This document shows, in pieces, positions 50,766 through 60,259 of a stretch of DNA of 64,000 nucleotides. Position 1 is the stretch's first letter, and every line of letters starts with the position of its first letter. Under the pieces are notes generated by a model. The model was not told the origin of the DNA, did not search any database, and saw nothing but the letters and a program-made list of their open reading frames with translations. The position numbers and the translations under genes are program-made. Source of the DNA: Mycobacterium sp. IDR2000157661 (GTDB taxonomy: Bacteria > Actinomycetota > Actinomycetes > Mycobacteriales > Mycobacteriaceae); the NCBI RefSeq assembly GCF_022317005.1, contig NZ_CP081005.1:124001-188000 (forward strand), given 5' to 3'.

Positions 50766-52213
50766 GGTTTACCGTCCTTTGGCGGAAGCAGCATGTCCTG
50801 CCAGGTGTGCTGCCCGACAGCATTCTGGCCCAAATCCGCTTGCCTGTACTGCTTGCCATCAGGTCCGATGTAGCTGCCGGTGCTCGGGTCATACTCGGCG
50901 ACCGCAATCGGGGCGGTCGCCGGCACAGGGGGCGGGTCTGGCGGCGGCTGCGGAACCGGCTGACCGGACAGCGTCGCGTTCGGATCACCTTTCCAGTTGG
51001 TGCCCTCATTAAGCGGTACGTAGTTCTCGTCGCTCTCGCACATCTTCACCGTCGGCGCGCGCTTCCCCGGCCGAGTCGCACAGGGCAGGTTGCGCGCCCC
51101 GCGGACGTTCGTGAGGCCGGAGTCCTGTGGTATCCGGCAGTACAAGTCGCCGGCCGGCTTCGGTGGATAATCCACTTCAGACGGTGCGCGTTGTTGTTGG
51201 GCAGGTAGGTATCCCGTTCTGCATGGCGGGGGCACATTGAGGTTCAGGTTGAAGGACAAGTACACACCCTTGTAGTCCTGTTTCGTGTTTCGGTTGGCCA
51301 GCGCGGCACCCTGGAGACCGGCGATCTCGATCGGATACAGGGCGAGGATCTGCTCGAGGTTGGGTTGATAGGTCAGTGCCACTTGCCCGAGGCTGACCAG
51401 ATTGGCCAGCAGGATGGGCAGGGTGGGCCGTACGCGGTCGAACATCTGACGTACCTGGTCAGCGGCGGGGGGTCCGTTGACCAGTAAGCCCTGCACCGAT
51501 TCATCCTGTAGCTGCAGCTGATTGGTTATTTGAGCGAGATTGGCCGCCCAGGTCTGGATGGAGTCGGAGGTTTCGGTCTGGGTATCCAGAAGAGGTTTGG
51601 ACTCGTCGATCAGGGTGGTGAGTGCGGGCAGGTTCTTGCGCGCATCGATGGCCAGCGTGGTGGCACCCCGGGTCAGCCGGGAAAGCTCGGGGCCCAGGCC
51701 ACCGAAAGCCGTGTAGGACTCGTCGATCATCGTTTTGAGGTTGTCACGCGGGATCGCCTGAACACCGGCGTTGACAGCCCGCAGCAGTGCATTGATGTCG
51801 GGAGGGACCGAGGTGCGGTCGGCCGATATCACGTCGCCGTTTTCCAGCGGCGCACCGTCACCGCTTCGCGGGACGAGGTCGACGAACAACTCGCCGACCG
51901 CGGTCTGGCTGCCCACGTGAGCGTCGAGGTCTGCCGGGATCTTGATGTCCGACTGCAGCGACAGCACCGCGTCGACTCCGGTGTCACTGAGGCGGACGTC
52001 TGTGACCCGGCCCACCGTCGTGCCCCGGTAGGTCACGTTGGCGTTGTCATACAGGCTTGCTGCGTCCTGAAGCTTCATGGTGACTTGGTAGCGGCCGACA
52101 TCCAAGAGCAGGCTCGGCAGCCGGAGGTAGTAGAAGGCCATGCTTCCACCGGCTAGCAGTGTTACCACTCCAAACACAGCTAGCTGCAACCGAACTCGTT
52201 TACTCAGGTACAT
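50762..52213 (-). CDS. mceF: Mce-family substrate-binding protein, sixth gene
   Basis: 483 aa from ATG 52211-52213 (TAATG overlap with mceE). N-terminal TM (LQLAVFGVVTLLAGGSMAFYYL), the MlaD/Mce domain about residues 40-120 (YQVTMKLQDAASLYDNANVTYRGTTVGRVTDVRL), a long helical middle (coiled coil), and a Pro-rich C-terminal tail with Cys residues. Forms the periplasm-spanning Mce hexamer with MceA-E for lipid or sterol-like substrates. The position at the end of the six and the C-terminal tail fit MceF. Confidence 0.88.
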   Translation of the reverse strand: MYLSKRVRLQLAVFGVVTLLAGGSMAFYYLRLPSLLLDVGRYQVTMKLQDAASLYDNANVTYRGTTVGRVTDVRLSDTGVDAVLSLQSDIKIPADLDAHVGSQTAVGELFVDLVPRSGDGAPLENGDVISADRTSVPPDINALLRAVNAGVQAIPRDNLKTMIDESYTAFGGLGPELSRLTRGATTLAIDARKNLPALTTLIDESKPLLDTQTETSDSIQTWAANLAQITNQLQLQDESVQGLLVNGPPAADQVRQMFDRVRPTLPILLANLVSLGQVALTYQPNLEQILALYPIEIAGLQGAALANRNTKQDYKGVYLSFNLNLNVPPPCRTGYLPAQQQRAPSEVDYPPKPAGDLYCRIPQDSGLTNVRGARNLPCATRPGKRAPTVKMCESDENYVPLNEGTNWKGDPNATLSGQPVPQPPPDPPPVPATAPIAVAEYDPSTGSYIGPDGKQYRQADLGQNAVGQHTWQDMLLPPKDGKP

Positions 52214-53352
52214 TACGGTCCTTGATCCAGCCGGTAGGGGACGATCAGCGGATTTCGCGCGGTGTAGGGGCTGGGCAGTTGCCCGATAGTGCGGCCCCAC
52301 TGCAGTTCCAGTTCGGTGAGCTTGCCTTCGAATCGTGTACCGGTGAAAAGCGCTCCGTCGATGCGACTCAATGTCAAGTCCACGATGGTGGTGATGTTGG
52401 CGTAATCGCCGCGCCACCACTTGGTCAGGTTGTCTTTCACGAACGGAATCGTGGTGAACAGGTTCAGTGACCGGGTCAGTGCGGGACCGGCGTTAGCCAG
52501 TGATTCCAGTACCGGTCCTATGTCGTTCAGCATCTGGATCAACGACTCTTGGGACTGGTTGGCTGAGTCGGCGGCAAGGGCGCTGAATTTGCCGAGCTGG
52601 TCGACCGCTTCCACGAGCTGGTCGCGTTCGGCGTTGATAACCGCCAGCGCGTCGGGAATCGTTTCGAGGGCCTTGTCGATGACTGGCTTTTGCGCCGCGA
52701 ACTGGGCGACCAAATTGTTGAGGCTGTCAGTGGCCGCGATGATGTCGCCGATTTGACCGTTGACGTTGGCGGTGAAGGTGTCCAGCTGCGTAAGCAGGCT
52801 GCGGAAGTCGGCTTCGCGGCCTCCCAGCGCAGACGTGAGGGCCGTGGTGATGTCCTGTACTTGCCCCACTCCACCACCGTTGAGCAGAAGGGATACCGAC
52901 GCCAAGGTCTGTTCAGTGGATGGGTAAGCCCCAGCTGAGGTCAGCGGGATCAGTGAACCGCCCCGAAGTTTTCCCGCCGGGGGGATGTCGGTCGGCGGCG
53001 CCAACTCGATGTGCAGTGAGCCCAGCAGGCTGGTTTGACCCAACGACACGGTCGAGTTGGCGGGAAGGTCGACGTCGCCGTTGAGTGCGAGTGTGAGCAG
53101 CGCATGCCAGCCTCTACGCTCGATTTTCGTGACGGTGCCCACATTGATGTCGCCCACCCGGACACGCGAGTTCGGCTGAAGGTTTTCGACGTCGGGCATT
53201 TCGGCCTGAATCGTGTAGGAGCCCTGCCCGTGGCCTTGCGTCCCGGGCAGCCGAAAGGAGTTCAGACCGCGAAAGCCGCATCCGGACAGCGCGGCGACGG
53301 TCAACGCGATCACGATCACCGCGGCGACGCGGGCAGGCCTCGTGCATGTCAT
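52213..53352 (-). CDS. mceE: Mce-family lipoprotein
   Basis: 379 aa. Lipobox AALSGC gives lipid-modified Cys25, the hallmark of MceE-type (Lpr) members. Mce domain YTIQAEMPDVENLQPNSRVRVGDINVGTVTKIERRGWHALLTLAL, then a helical region (QDITTALTSALGGREADFRSLLTQLDTFTANVNGQIG) that builds the tunnel. ATG overlaps the mceD stop by 4 nt. Confidence 0.92.
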   Translation of the reverse strand: MTCTRPARVAAVIVIALTVAALSGCGFRGLNSFRLPGTQGHGQGSYTIQAEMPDVENLQPNSRVRVGDINVGTVTKIERRGWHALLTLALNGDVDLPANSTVSLGQTSLLGSLHIELAPPTDIPPAGKLRGGSLIPLTSAGAYPSTEQTLASVSLLLNGGGVGQVQDITTALTSALGGREADFRSLLTQLDTFTANVNGQIGDIIAATDSLNNLVAQFAAQKPVIDKALETIPDALAVINAERDQLVEAVDQLGKFSALAADSANQSQESLIQMLNDIGPVLESLANAGPALTRSLNLFTTIPFVKDNLTKWWRGDYANITTIVDLTLSRIDGALFTGTRFEGKLTELELQWGRTIGQLPSPYTARNPLIVPYRLDQGP

Positions 53353-54683
53353 GAGCCGCCCCCGGTTGGAATCATCATGCCGGGCAGCCCGGCGGCTGGG
53401 TCGGTCTGCTGATCCGACGGGCCGGGAGTCGGCACTTCGGCCGGCAGCGCTGGCTCGGCAAGCGGCGGCGGCACCGTCGGGTCGGAGGCCGGCGGCGATA
53501 TCGGCTGCGGCGGAACGTAGTCCGGGCGCATCCAGTCCTCGCTGTAGGTGACTTCATTCGGCCGGACGCTGGCTTGGACGAAGGGGTTGACCCCGATCGG
53601 GGGGAAGTTGTATTGGCGGTTCTTGATGATCGGCGCCAAGTACTGCACACATAATTTCGCCGATTGTTCGCTGTTCAGTCGCGAGGCGGCCTGTACTGCG
53701 CCGCACAGAAAGGTGATGGGATCCGAGAAGTTGGCAAGGTTGAGAGCTCCGGTGAGCGTGCCTTGGGCGGGCTTGTAGAGGCTGGCGGCGTTGGACAACG
53801 TCGTCGGCGCGATATGCAGCAGCTGTTCGATGTCGTCGATGCTGCCCGTCAGTGCCTGTGAGACCGACGTCAACTTGTCCGAAGTGGCGCCGATCGTCTC
53901 GCGGTTTGCGGCGACGAAGGCCGTCAGGTCGCCCACCACGTCATTGAGATTCTTCACCGCGTCCCCGACTTCGGTGGGGTTGTTGGTCAGGAGCCCGGTG
54001 ACCGACGCGAGGTTCTGATTCAACTGACGTATGAGTACGGCGCTATCCTGCAGCGCCGAGACGAGCGTCGAAAGGTTTCTGACGCTGCTGAAGATGTCTG
54101 GGCTGTGATCGGCTAGCGCAGACACCGACTGGGACAACTTGATGATGGCGTCGCGTATTGCCGGGCCTTGGCCGCGCAAGTTGTCGGCGGTGGTGTTGAC
54201 CAAAGCGCCGAGTGTGCTGACTCCGCCGGGCTCGGTGGGCCGAAGCAGTGTCGTCAGCCGTTCGAGTTGTTGTCGGAATTCGTCGAACTCCACTGGAACC
54301 GCGGTGCGTTCCCTTGGGATGATGGCGTTGTCGTGCAGCGTCGGGCCACCGGTGTAACCGGGAGTCAATTGGATGGCGCGGGATGTCACCAGTGTCGGCG
54401 ACAGGATGACGGCTTTGGCATCGGCGGGCACCGTGTATTTGGCGTCGAACCAGAAGGTGATCTTGACTTGTTCGGGCTGCGGTTCGATGGCGTCGATCCC
54501 TCCGACGCGAACGCCCTTGATGCGGACATCATCGCCGACGAAGACCCCGTTGCTGTTGTCGAAGTAGGCGACGACGTGAACACGATCTAGCTCGTGTGCC
54601 CCGCGCGTCACCGCGATCGCCCCGCCCACGATGAGGCTGACCAAAGCGATTGCCAAACCAAGTTTGGTCCGAGTGTTCGTCAT
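53349..54683 (-). CDS. mceD: Mce-family protein, fourth gene
   Basis: 444 aa from the second of two adjacent ATGs (54681-54683), which shares TGATG with the restored mceC stop; the first ATG (54686) is the alternative. TM LGLAIALVSLIVGGAIAV, Mce domain VVAYFDNSNGVFVGDDVRIKGVRVGGIDAIEPQPEQVKITFWF, helical middle, Pro-rich C-terminus (VPPPLAEPALPAEVPTPGP). Complete. Confidence 0.9.
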   Translation of the reverse strand: MTNTRTKLGLAIALVSLIVGGAIAVTRGAHELDRVHVVAYFDNSNGVFVGDDVRIKGVRVGGIDAIEPQPEQVKITFWFDAKYTVPADAKAVILSPTLVTSRAIQLTPGYTGGPTLHDNAIIPRERTAVPVEFDEFRQQLERLTTLLRPTEPGGVSTLGALVNTTADNLRGQGPAIRDAIIKLSQSVSALADHSPDIFSSVRNLSTLVSALQDSAVLIRQLNQNLASVTGLLTNNPTEVGDAVKNLNDVVGDLTAFVAANRETIGATSDKLTSVSQALTGSIDDIEQLLHIAPTTLSNAASLYKPAQGTLTGALNLANFSDPITFLCGAVQAASRLNSEQSAKLCVQYLAPIIKNRQYNFPPIGVNPFVQASVRPNEVTYSEDWMRPDYVPPQPISPPASDPTVPPPLAEPALPAEVPTPGPSDQQTDPAAGLPGMMIPTGGGS

Positions 54684-56007
54684 CATCTGCCTTGGGGGAT
54701 CGAGGAATCTGTTGCTCCGGGCGCGACTTCGTCGGGCGCCGGCACGAAGACGGGGCTTGGGGTGGGGGCTGTGGGGCCTGCTGATCGGGTGGTGGGAGTG
54801 CTGGCGGACCCGGTGGGGGCCCACCTGGCGGCGGGGCCGGTATGGGTTCGCGGTAGGGGTAGCGGGCATCGCCTGGGTTTCCGGTGATGGCGTCAGGCAG
54901 AGTCAGATTGGGGTCGCCACCTTGGCCGGTCCTCGGATACGGAATAGGCAGCGCCGGGGTGCCGGGCTGGCCCACCTGGGGATCGTCGCGCTCGGAAGGT
55001 AGCAGCACGTTGGGATCCAGACCAAGATCGGAGAACGCCGCATCGACGAACGGTTGAATGAACTGGCCAGGCACTAGGTTGGCGAGGTACGCGTTGAAGA
55101 AGGGGCCCGCCGAGACGACCTCGCCGAACTGCATCGCATAGGCCGCCAGCCCTTTGATGGACTCCTGGATCTGAACCTTCCGGTTGTCGAGGATCGCGAG
55201 AACTTCGTTGAGCTTGTCGAGTGCGGGTCGAAGCGTCGTCTTGTTTTCCGCGATGAACCCGGCGAGTTGTCGACTCAGCTCCGAGATGTTCGCCGACATC
55301 TCATCTAGCGCCGCGCTTTGGGAGCGCAGCTGCGCCAACAACGCATTGGTGTCGGAGATCAGGCGCACGATGTTGTTGGTGCGTTCGCCCAGGACAGTGG
55401 TCGCCCTGGCGGCGTTCGCGAGCAGTTCGCGCAGCCGGGCATCACGCTGGTTGAGAGTTTCCGAGAAGCGGGCGACGCCCGCGACCGCGAGGCGCAATTC
55501 ATCGGGGGTGTCTTGGAGAGTCTGGGAGAGCACTGTCAGCGACGTGGACAGCTGCTCGGTGTTGAGGCCGCTGATGGTAGTCGTAAGGTCTCCGAGGGCG
55601 TCCGGCAGCTGATACGGCGATGTGGTCCGCTCGACGGGGATCGTGCCGGAAAGCGTTTCGGCGCCGCGGGTTGTGAGGTCGAGGACTTTATTGCCCAGCA
55701 CACTGGTCGTCTTGATCGACGCCTCGGTGCGGTCGCCTAGCCGGATGCCGTCGGCCACCGTGAACTTGACCAGTACCCACTGCCCGTCAAGGGTGATGCT
55801 CTGTACTTGGCCGGCGGGAGCCCCCGACACTCGCACCGGGGCGCCGGTTGTCAGTCCGCCCGCCTCGTCGAAATACGCCGAATAGCTCTTGCCGGAGGAA
55901 AGGAACGGCAGCTTGGTGTAGTTGAGCGCGCCCAGCACGAGAGCGACGGTGGCCACGACACCGATGGCCCCGATGACGATGAAGTTGCGCTCGCCGAAGG
56001 TTTTCAT
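54683..56007 (-). CDS. mceC: Mce-family protein, third gene, apparent C-terminal frameshift
   Basis: ATG 56005-56007 overlaps the mceB stop. TM IVIGAIGVVATVALVLGAL, Mce domain YSAYFDEAGGLTTGAPVRVSGAPAGQVQSITL, helical middle and Pro-rich tail. As written the frame runs on past the mceD start to 54529 with an Arg-rich nonsense end. One extra C in the run at 54752-54755 would instead give QAPVFVPAPDEVAPGATDSS, then IPQGR and a stop at 54683 meeting the mceD ATG: 441 codons and normal operon spacing. A miscalled or deleted C is the likely cause. Confidence 0.85.
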
Positions 56008-57032
56008 TTGGGTGTGCACCTGCCACTACTCTGTCCCGCCAACTTGATGTACACGGGTTGCCCGCCTTTTCCATTCACTTTCAACAGCAGATCGCACAGG
56101 TAGAAGGCGAAGTAGTTGCCGTAGAGCCCTTGCCGCAGCAGCACACGGTAGGCGTCGGGCAATGTGTTGATGAGATTGTCGAAATAGTCGCGATCTGCAA
56201 GCACAGCAGCCGCGGTGCGATCGGTCTCGTTGACAACTTTTTGAAGCGGTGGTCGTGCTTGTGCGAGAAGGTCGGCGATCGAGCGGGCAGCCTCGTTGGC
56301 GTAGGCCACTCCGTTGCTGATGTCCTCCTTGCGGGCTTGTAGCCCGTGCACTAGCTGCGATAGCGAGTCGACGGCCTTGCCGAATTGATCGCTGTGCTCG
56401 CCTAGCGATCCCAGCACCGCGTTCAAGTTGACGATGGTTTGCCCGATCAGCTCGTCCCGGTCGGCCAGCGTGTCCGTTAGCGCTGCGGTCTGAGCCAGTA
56501 TGGAACCGATCGTGGCGCCTTGACCCTGAAAGGCTGCGATGAGCTGGCTGGTGAGGGTGTTGACTTGGGCGGGGTCCAGCGCGCGGAACAGCGGCCGGAA
56601 CCCACCGATCACGGCGTCAAGATCCAGTGCCGGCGCGGTGCGATTCAGCGGGATTGTGTCGCCGGGCCGCAGTTTATTGGTTCCGCCCGTGCCTTCCTCG
56701 ATCGCCAGGTAGCGGTCCCCGATCAGATTGTCGTACTTGATGACAGCCCGGCTGCCGTCGGTAAGCACCACCGAATCGTCAGCCCGGAATTCGACTTGCA
56801 CGGTCGAATCATCCTGCACGGTAATGTTTTTGACCTTGCCGACCTCCACACCGGCGATGCGGACGAAGTCTTCGCTCTTCAGTCCGCTGACGTTAGCGAA
56901 GACGGCGGCATAAGTCTGTTCACGCTCGAAGCGCAGCTGCGCGAACACTGTGATGAGGGAGAATGCACCCAGAGCGCATACGACCACGAAGATCCCGAGG
57001 CGCCACAGGACGGCCGACACCTTATTGGTCAC
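56004..57032 (-). CDS. mceB: Mce-family protein, second gene
   Basis: 342 aa, GTG start with GGAGGGGAG about 8 nt upstream. TM LGIFVVVCALGAFSLITVFA, Mce domain YAAVFANVSGLKSEDFVRIAGVEVGKVKNITVQDDSTVQVEFRAD, helical tunnel region, and the C-terminal Cys pair (YLCDLLLKVNGKGGQ ... GRCTPK) usual for MceB. The 57-bp gap to mceA is the only real spacer in the operon. Confidence 0.92.
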   Translation of the reverse strand: MTNKVSAVLWRLGIFVVVCALGAFSLITVFAQLRFEREQTYAAVFANVSGLKSEDFVRIAGVEVGKVKNITVQDDSTVQVEFRADDSVVLTDGSRAVIKYDNLIGDRYLAIEEGTGGTNKLRPGDTIPLNRTAPALDLDAVIGGFRPLFRALDPAQVNTLTSQLIAAFQGQGATIGSILAQTAALTDTLADRDELIGQTIVNLNAVLGSLGEHSDQFGKAVDSLSQLVHGLQARKEDISNGVAYANEAARSIADLLAQARPPLQKVVNETDRTAAAVLADRDYFDNLINTLPDAYRVLLRQGLYGNYFAFYLCDLLLKVNGKGGQPVYIKLAGQSSGRCTPK

Positions 57033-57089
57033 GGCGGTGCTCCCCTCCGACGTTAGCGGGTATTTTTCGACGATCTGCGTGGCCGGCGG

Positions 57090-58436
57090 TCACGGTGTGG
57101 GTCCTGCTGAGGGCGGTGGCGGGACCGGGACCCCGGGATAGAGGGGCGTTCCGTCGGGGCCGTACTGGGGAGCGCCGTAGGGCGGCGCGCCGGGATAAGG
57201 CACAGGACCGGGCGCCGGGCCGCCCGGGTAACGGATACTCGGCGGTTCGGGGACCGCCCGAGTCACGGGGAAATAGTTGGCGTACCCGGGGAATCCGATG
57301 CCGGGATTCGGCCGCCAATCCAATCCGTCGCCGAAGCCGGTGTTGGCGATCAGCTGTCTCACCGGGAAGTTTTTGGCGACGTCGGGCAGCGAGCCGCACC
57401 CGGGCTTGCCGCCTTCCCCGCCTCTGGCGGCGTTGATGGGCAGATCGTTTGGATACCGGTACGGGTCGTTTCCCGGCAGAAGCGCAGCGTCCATGATGAG
57501 AGACTTGCCGTTTCCGCCGAGCATGTCGGCATAGCCGGTGTCGAGGGTGGTTTTGGCGCCAATAATTAAACAGGTGAGCTGGGGGTTGTACTTCATCAGC
57601 AAGTTCGTCGTGGGTTCCAGAAGGTTGACCGCTTTCACCAGGTTGTCTTTGCTGGGGCCAAGGAGGTCAATCCCGCTGCGGGATAGCCCCACGACGTTCA
57701 GCAGTAGCGCGTCGAGTTGCTGCGCATGCGTGGTGACCGTCGCGCTCGTTGTGGTCGCAGCGGCCAGGGTGTCGATGATGTTCTTTGCCGCGGCGCTGTA
57801 GGTGTCGCTGACGCCTTTGAGCGCGCGGAAGTCCTCGCGCAAAGTCTCGGTGCGTGGATTCAGAGCGAGCAGGACCTCGTTGCTCGCGGTGATCGCTTCA
57901 CCGATCCGGTCACCTTGTCCTCGCACCCCTTCGGCGAGCGCGCTAAGTACGGCGTTGAGCTTGAGCGGGTCGATCGCCTTAATCAGCTGCACCACGTTTT
58001 GAAACACGGTGTTGACCTCGGTTGCGACATTCTGTGATCTCAGCACCGCTCCCGCCGACAGCCGCTGCGGGCTGGGGTTAGGTGGGTAGACAAGGTCGAC
58101 GTACTTCGCCCCGAATAGCGATATGGATTGGATGCGCGCCTCGACGTTGGACGGGATGTGTCCGATCTGGGCTGGATCGATGTCCAGCTGGATGCGTGTC
58201 AAGTCTCCGCCGCTGACCGAACTGACGCGGCCGACCTGCACCCCGCGCATCTTGACCCGCGAGTTGGGCTCCAGCACCAGACCCGAGCGGTCCGCCGTCA
58301 GGGTCACCGGCACGGTCCGGGTGAACGTCCCGCTGAACATGGCCAGACTCAGCACCACCGCCGCCACGATGCCCGTGACCAGCAACATCGCCCACCACCC
58401 GGGGGAGATCCGCCGAGCACCCGTACCGTCAGCCAT
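57090..58436 (-). CDS. mceA: Mce-family protein, first gene
   Basis: 448 aa from ATG 58434-58436 (a GTG three codons earlier overlaps the yrbEB stop and is possible). TM WWAMLLVTGIVAAVVLSLAMF, Mce domain VPVTLTADRSGLVLEPNSRVKMRGVQVGRVSSVSGGDLTRIQLDI, FGAKYVDLVYP, then a helical middle and a strongly Pro/Gly-rich C-terminus. It heads the six mce genes. Confidence 0.9.
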   Translation of the reverse strand: MADGTGARRISPGWWAMLLVTGIVAAVVLSLAMFSGTFTRTVPVTLTADRSGLVLEPNSRVKMRGVQVGRVSSVSGGDLTRIQLDIDPAQIGHIPSNVEARIQSISLFGAKYVDLVYPPNPSPQRLSAGAVLRSQNVATEVNTVFQNVVQLIKAIDPLKLNAVLSALAEGVRGQGDRIGEAITASNEVLLALNPRTETLREDFRALKGVSDTYSAAAKNIIDTLAAATTTSATVTTHAQQLDALLLNVVGLSRSGIDLLGPSKDNLVKAVNLLEPTTNLLMKYNPQLTCLIIGAKTTLDTGYADMLGGNGKSLIMDAALLPGNDPYRYPNDLPINAARGGEGGKPGCGSLPDVAKNFPVRQLIANTGFGDGLDWRPNPGIGFPGYANYFPVTRAVPEPPSIRYPGGPAPGPVPYPGAPPYGAPQYGPDGTPLYPGVPVPPPPSAGPTP

Positions 58437-58441
58437 GCGCC

Positions 58442-59299
58442 TCACCCCGCGTAGTTGAAGGTGCCGGTCTGGCCGTAGAGAGCCAGAGTGACCAAGAGAA
58501 TCACCATCTGCGAGGCGATCAGCGACGTCCGGGTCGCGCGCCCGACCGCCTCACCCACACCGGCGGGACCGCCAGTGGCGTTGAGTCCGTAGTACGTGTG
58601 GATCAGCATGATCACCAGCACTTCGGCGACCGTGACGGCGAAGGAGAAGAACACAGCCTGCGGATCGAGAAAGGTGTCAAAGTAATGGTCGAAAACTCCG
58701 GACCCCTGCCCATAGAACGCGGTGGTGATCACCCGCACCGCGAAGAACGACATCAACAAGGCCACGCAATACAGCGGGACGACCACGATCACGCCCGCGA
58801 GCAGACGAGTTGAGGCTAGGTAGGCGATCGGCCGGATGCCCATCACCGCGAGCGCGTCGACTTCCTCGTTGATTTTCATCGCACCGAGCTGCGCGGTGGT
58901 ACCAGCACCGATCGTCGCGGCGAACGCGAAAGCGGAGCTGGCCGGGGTGACCAACCGAACGTTGACGAACGCCGACGTGAAGCCGGCCAACGCTTCCACG
59001 CCAACTTGAGACATCTGGTTATAGGCCTGACTCGCCAGAGCGGCGCTGGTCGACAAGTTCAGGAAGGCAACGACAGCGACTGTGCCACCCACCACCGCCA
59101 AGGATCCCGCGCCAAGACCAATCGCGGCGATCTGGCGCAGCACCTCGGCACGGTAGGTCGTGGCCGCCTGCACGGTCGAGCTGATCGACTGACCGTAGAA
59201 GCGGGCCTGATCGCCGAGATCTCTCCACCTGGCCCTCCACTGACTCAAAGCGCGGGCGGTCCCGGGAAACCTCTGCCGGAAGACAACGCCGGCGCTCAT
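58442..59299 (-). CDS. yrbEB: YrbE/MlaE-family ABC permease, second copy
   Basis: 285 aa. MlaE permease domain with five or six TM segments. The EQ-loop region reads TIGAGTTAQLGAMKINEEVDALAVMGIRPIAYLASTRLLAGVIVVVPLY, with the conserved INEE-DAL coupling motif for the MceG ATPase. ATG overlaps yrbEA by 4 nt. It pairs with YrbEA as the inner-membrane channel. No MceG ATPase gene is in the window; mycobacteria keep it elsewhere. Confidence 0.92.
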   Translation of the reverse strand: MSAGVVFRQRFPGTARALSQWRARWRDLGDQARFYGQSISSTVQAATTYRAEVLRQIAAIGLGAGSLAVVGGTVAVVAFLNLSTSAALASQAYNQMSQVGVEALAGFTSAFVNVRLVTPASSAFAFAATIGAGTTAQLGAMKINEEVDALAVMGIRPIAYLASTRLLAGVIVVVPLYCVALLMSFFAVRVITTAFYGQGSGVFDHYFDTFLDPQAVFFSFAVTVAEVLVIMLIHTYYGLNATGGPAGVGEAVGRATRTSLIASQMVILLVTLALYGQTGTFNYAG

Positions 59300-60105
59300 T
59301 TCGTGACCTCGAACCCGACCGCAGTGACGATTGCATTGACGACGAACAGCAACAAGAACGCAATGACAACGGTTTCGTTGACCGCGTTACCCACTCCGGC
59401 CGCACCTTTTTGCACTCGCAAGCCTTGGTAGCAGGCGATCAGACCCGCCACGAAACCGAACAGCGTGGCCTTGACCAGAGACACGAGGACATCGCCGAGA
59501 CCGGTGATCAGCGTCATACTGGCAACGAATGACCCGGGAGTCACGTGCTGGAAGTACACCGAAAATAAGAAAGCGCCAAGGAGCCCAGTAACGGTCACGA
59601 CAGATGACAGGAGCACCGCGACCAACGTCGTCGCCAGCACTCTAGGGACGACAAGGGAATGAATCGGGTCAAGGCCGAGGACCCGCATTGCATCGACTTC
59701 CTCGCGGATCGTGCGCGACCCGAGATCGGCGCACATCGCCGACGCGCCGGCCCCTGCGACGACGAGGACAGTCACGAAGGGGCCGATCTGGTTGACCGCG
59801 CCCAATGCTGCGCCGGTTCCTGAGAAGTCTGCGGCGCCGAATTCGCCGAGCAACGTGTTGAAGGTGAATGACGTAAGGACAACGAGGGGAATCGACAACG
59901 TCAGCGCTGGAACCATGGAAACCCGCGCCACGAACCATGTCTGGAGGAGGAACTCGCGCCATTGGAACGGTGGTTTGACCATCGCGACGAACATGTCCAG
60001 CGTCATCGCGTAGAGCCCGCCAATGATGCTGAGTGGTTTCAGAGCTTTGACGTCAGCCGCCGTCGGAAGGTTCTCAACCTTGCTACGGAGCGAAAAGCCC
60101 TTCAC
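59296..60105 (-). CDS. yrbEA: YrbE/MlaE-family ABC permease, first copy
   Basis: 269 aa, GTG start. MlaE domain with VVAGAGASAMCADLGSRTIREEVDAMRVLGLDPIHSLVVPRVLATTL as the coupling loop (IREEVDAM). First gene of the yrbE-mce operon; the 150 bp upstream to the PcaG-like gene hold the probable promoter or read-through from the RHD-5 operon on the same strand. Confidence 0.92.
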   Translation of the reverse strand: MKGFSLRSKVENLPTAADVKALKPLSIIGGLYAMTLDMFVAMVKPPFQWREFLLQTWFVARVSMVPALTLSIPLVVLTSFTFNTLLGEFGAADFSGTGAALGAVNQIGPFVTVLVVAGAGASAMCADLGSRTIREEVDAMRVLGLDPIHSLVVPRVLATTLVAVLLSSVVTVTGLLGAFLFSVYFQHVTPGSFVASMTLITGLGDVLVSLVKATLFGFVAGLIACYQGLRVQKGAAGVGNAVNETVVIAFLLLFVVNAIVTAVGFEVTK

Positions 60106-60259
60106 TAGAAGCCCCCATAAGGTTGCTGAGGTGCGCGTCTGGGACCGGAATCTCCCTCACCGCGGCTAGGCCTACCCCAACAGCACGGCCAAAATGCGTC
60201 GATGACAGCAGGCACGGTGAGGCCGCATCCCACCCGATCGGCTGAAGCCGGCAACACGG

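Noticed and set aside
54529..54682. mceC reading frame continuing 154 bp into mceD
   Set aside because: The extra residues are Arg-rich out-of-frame mceD sequence. One added C restores a normal end at the mceD start.
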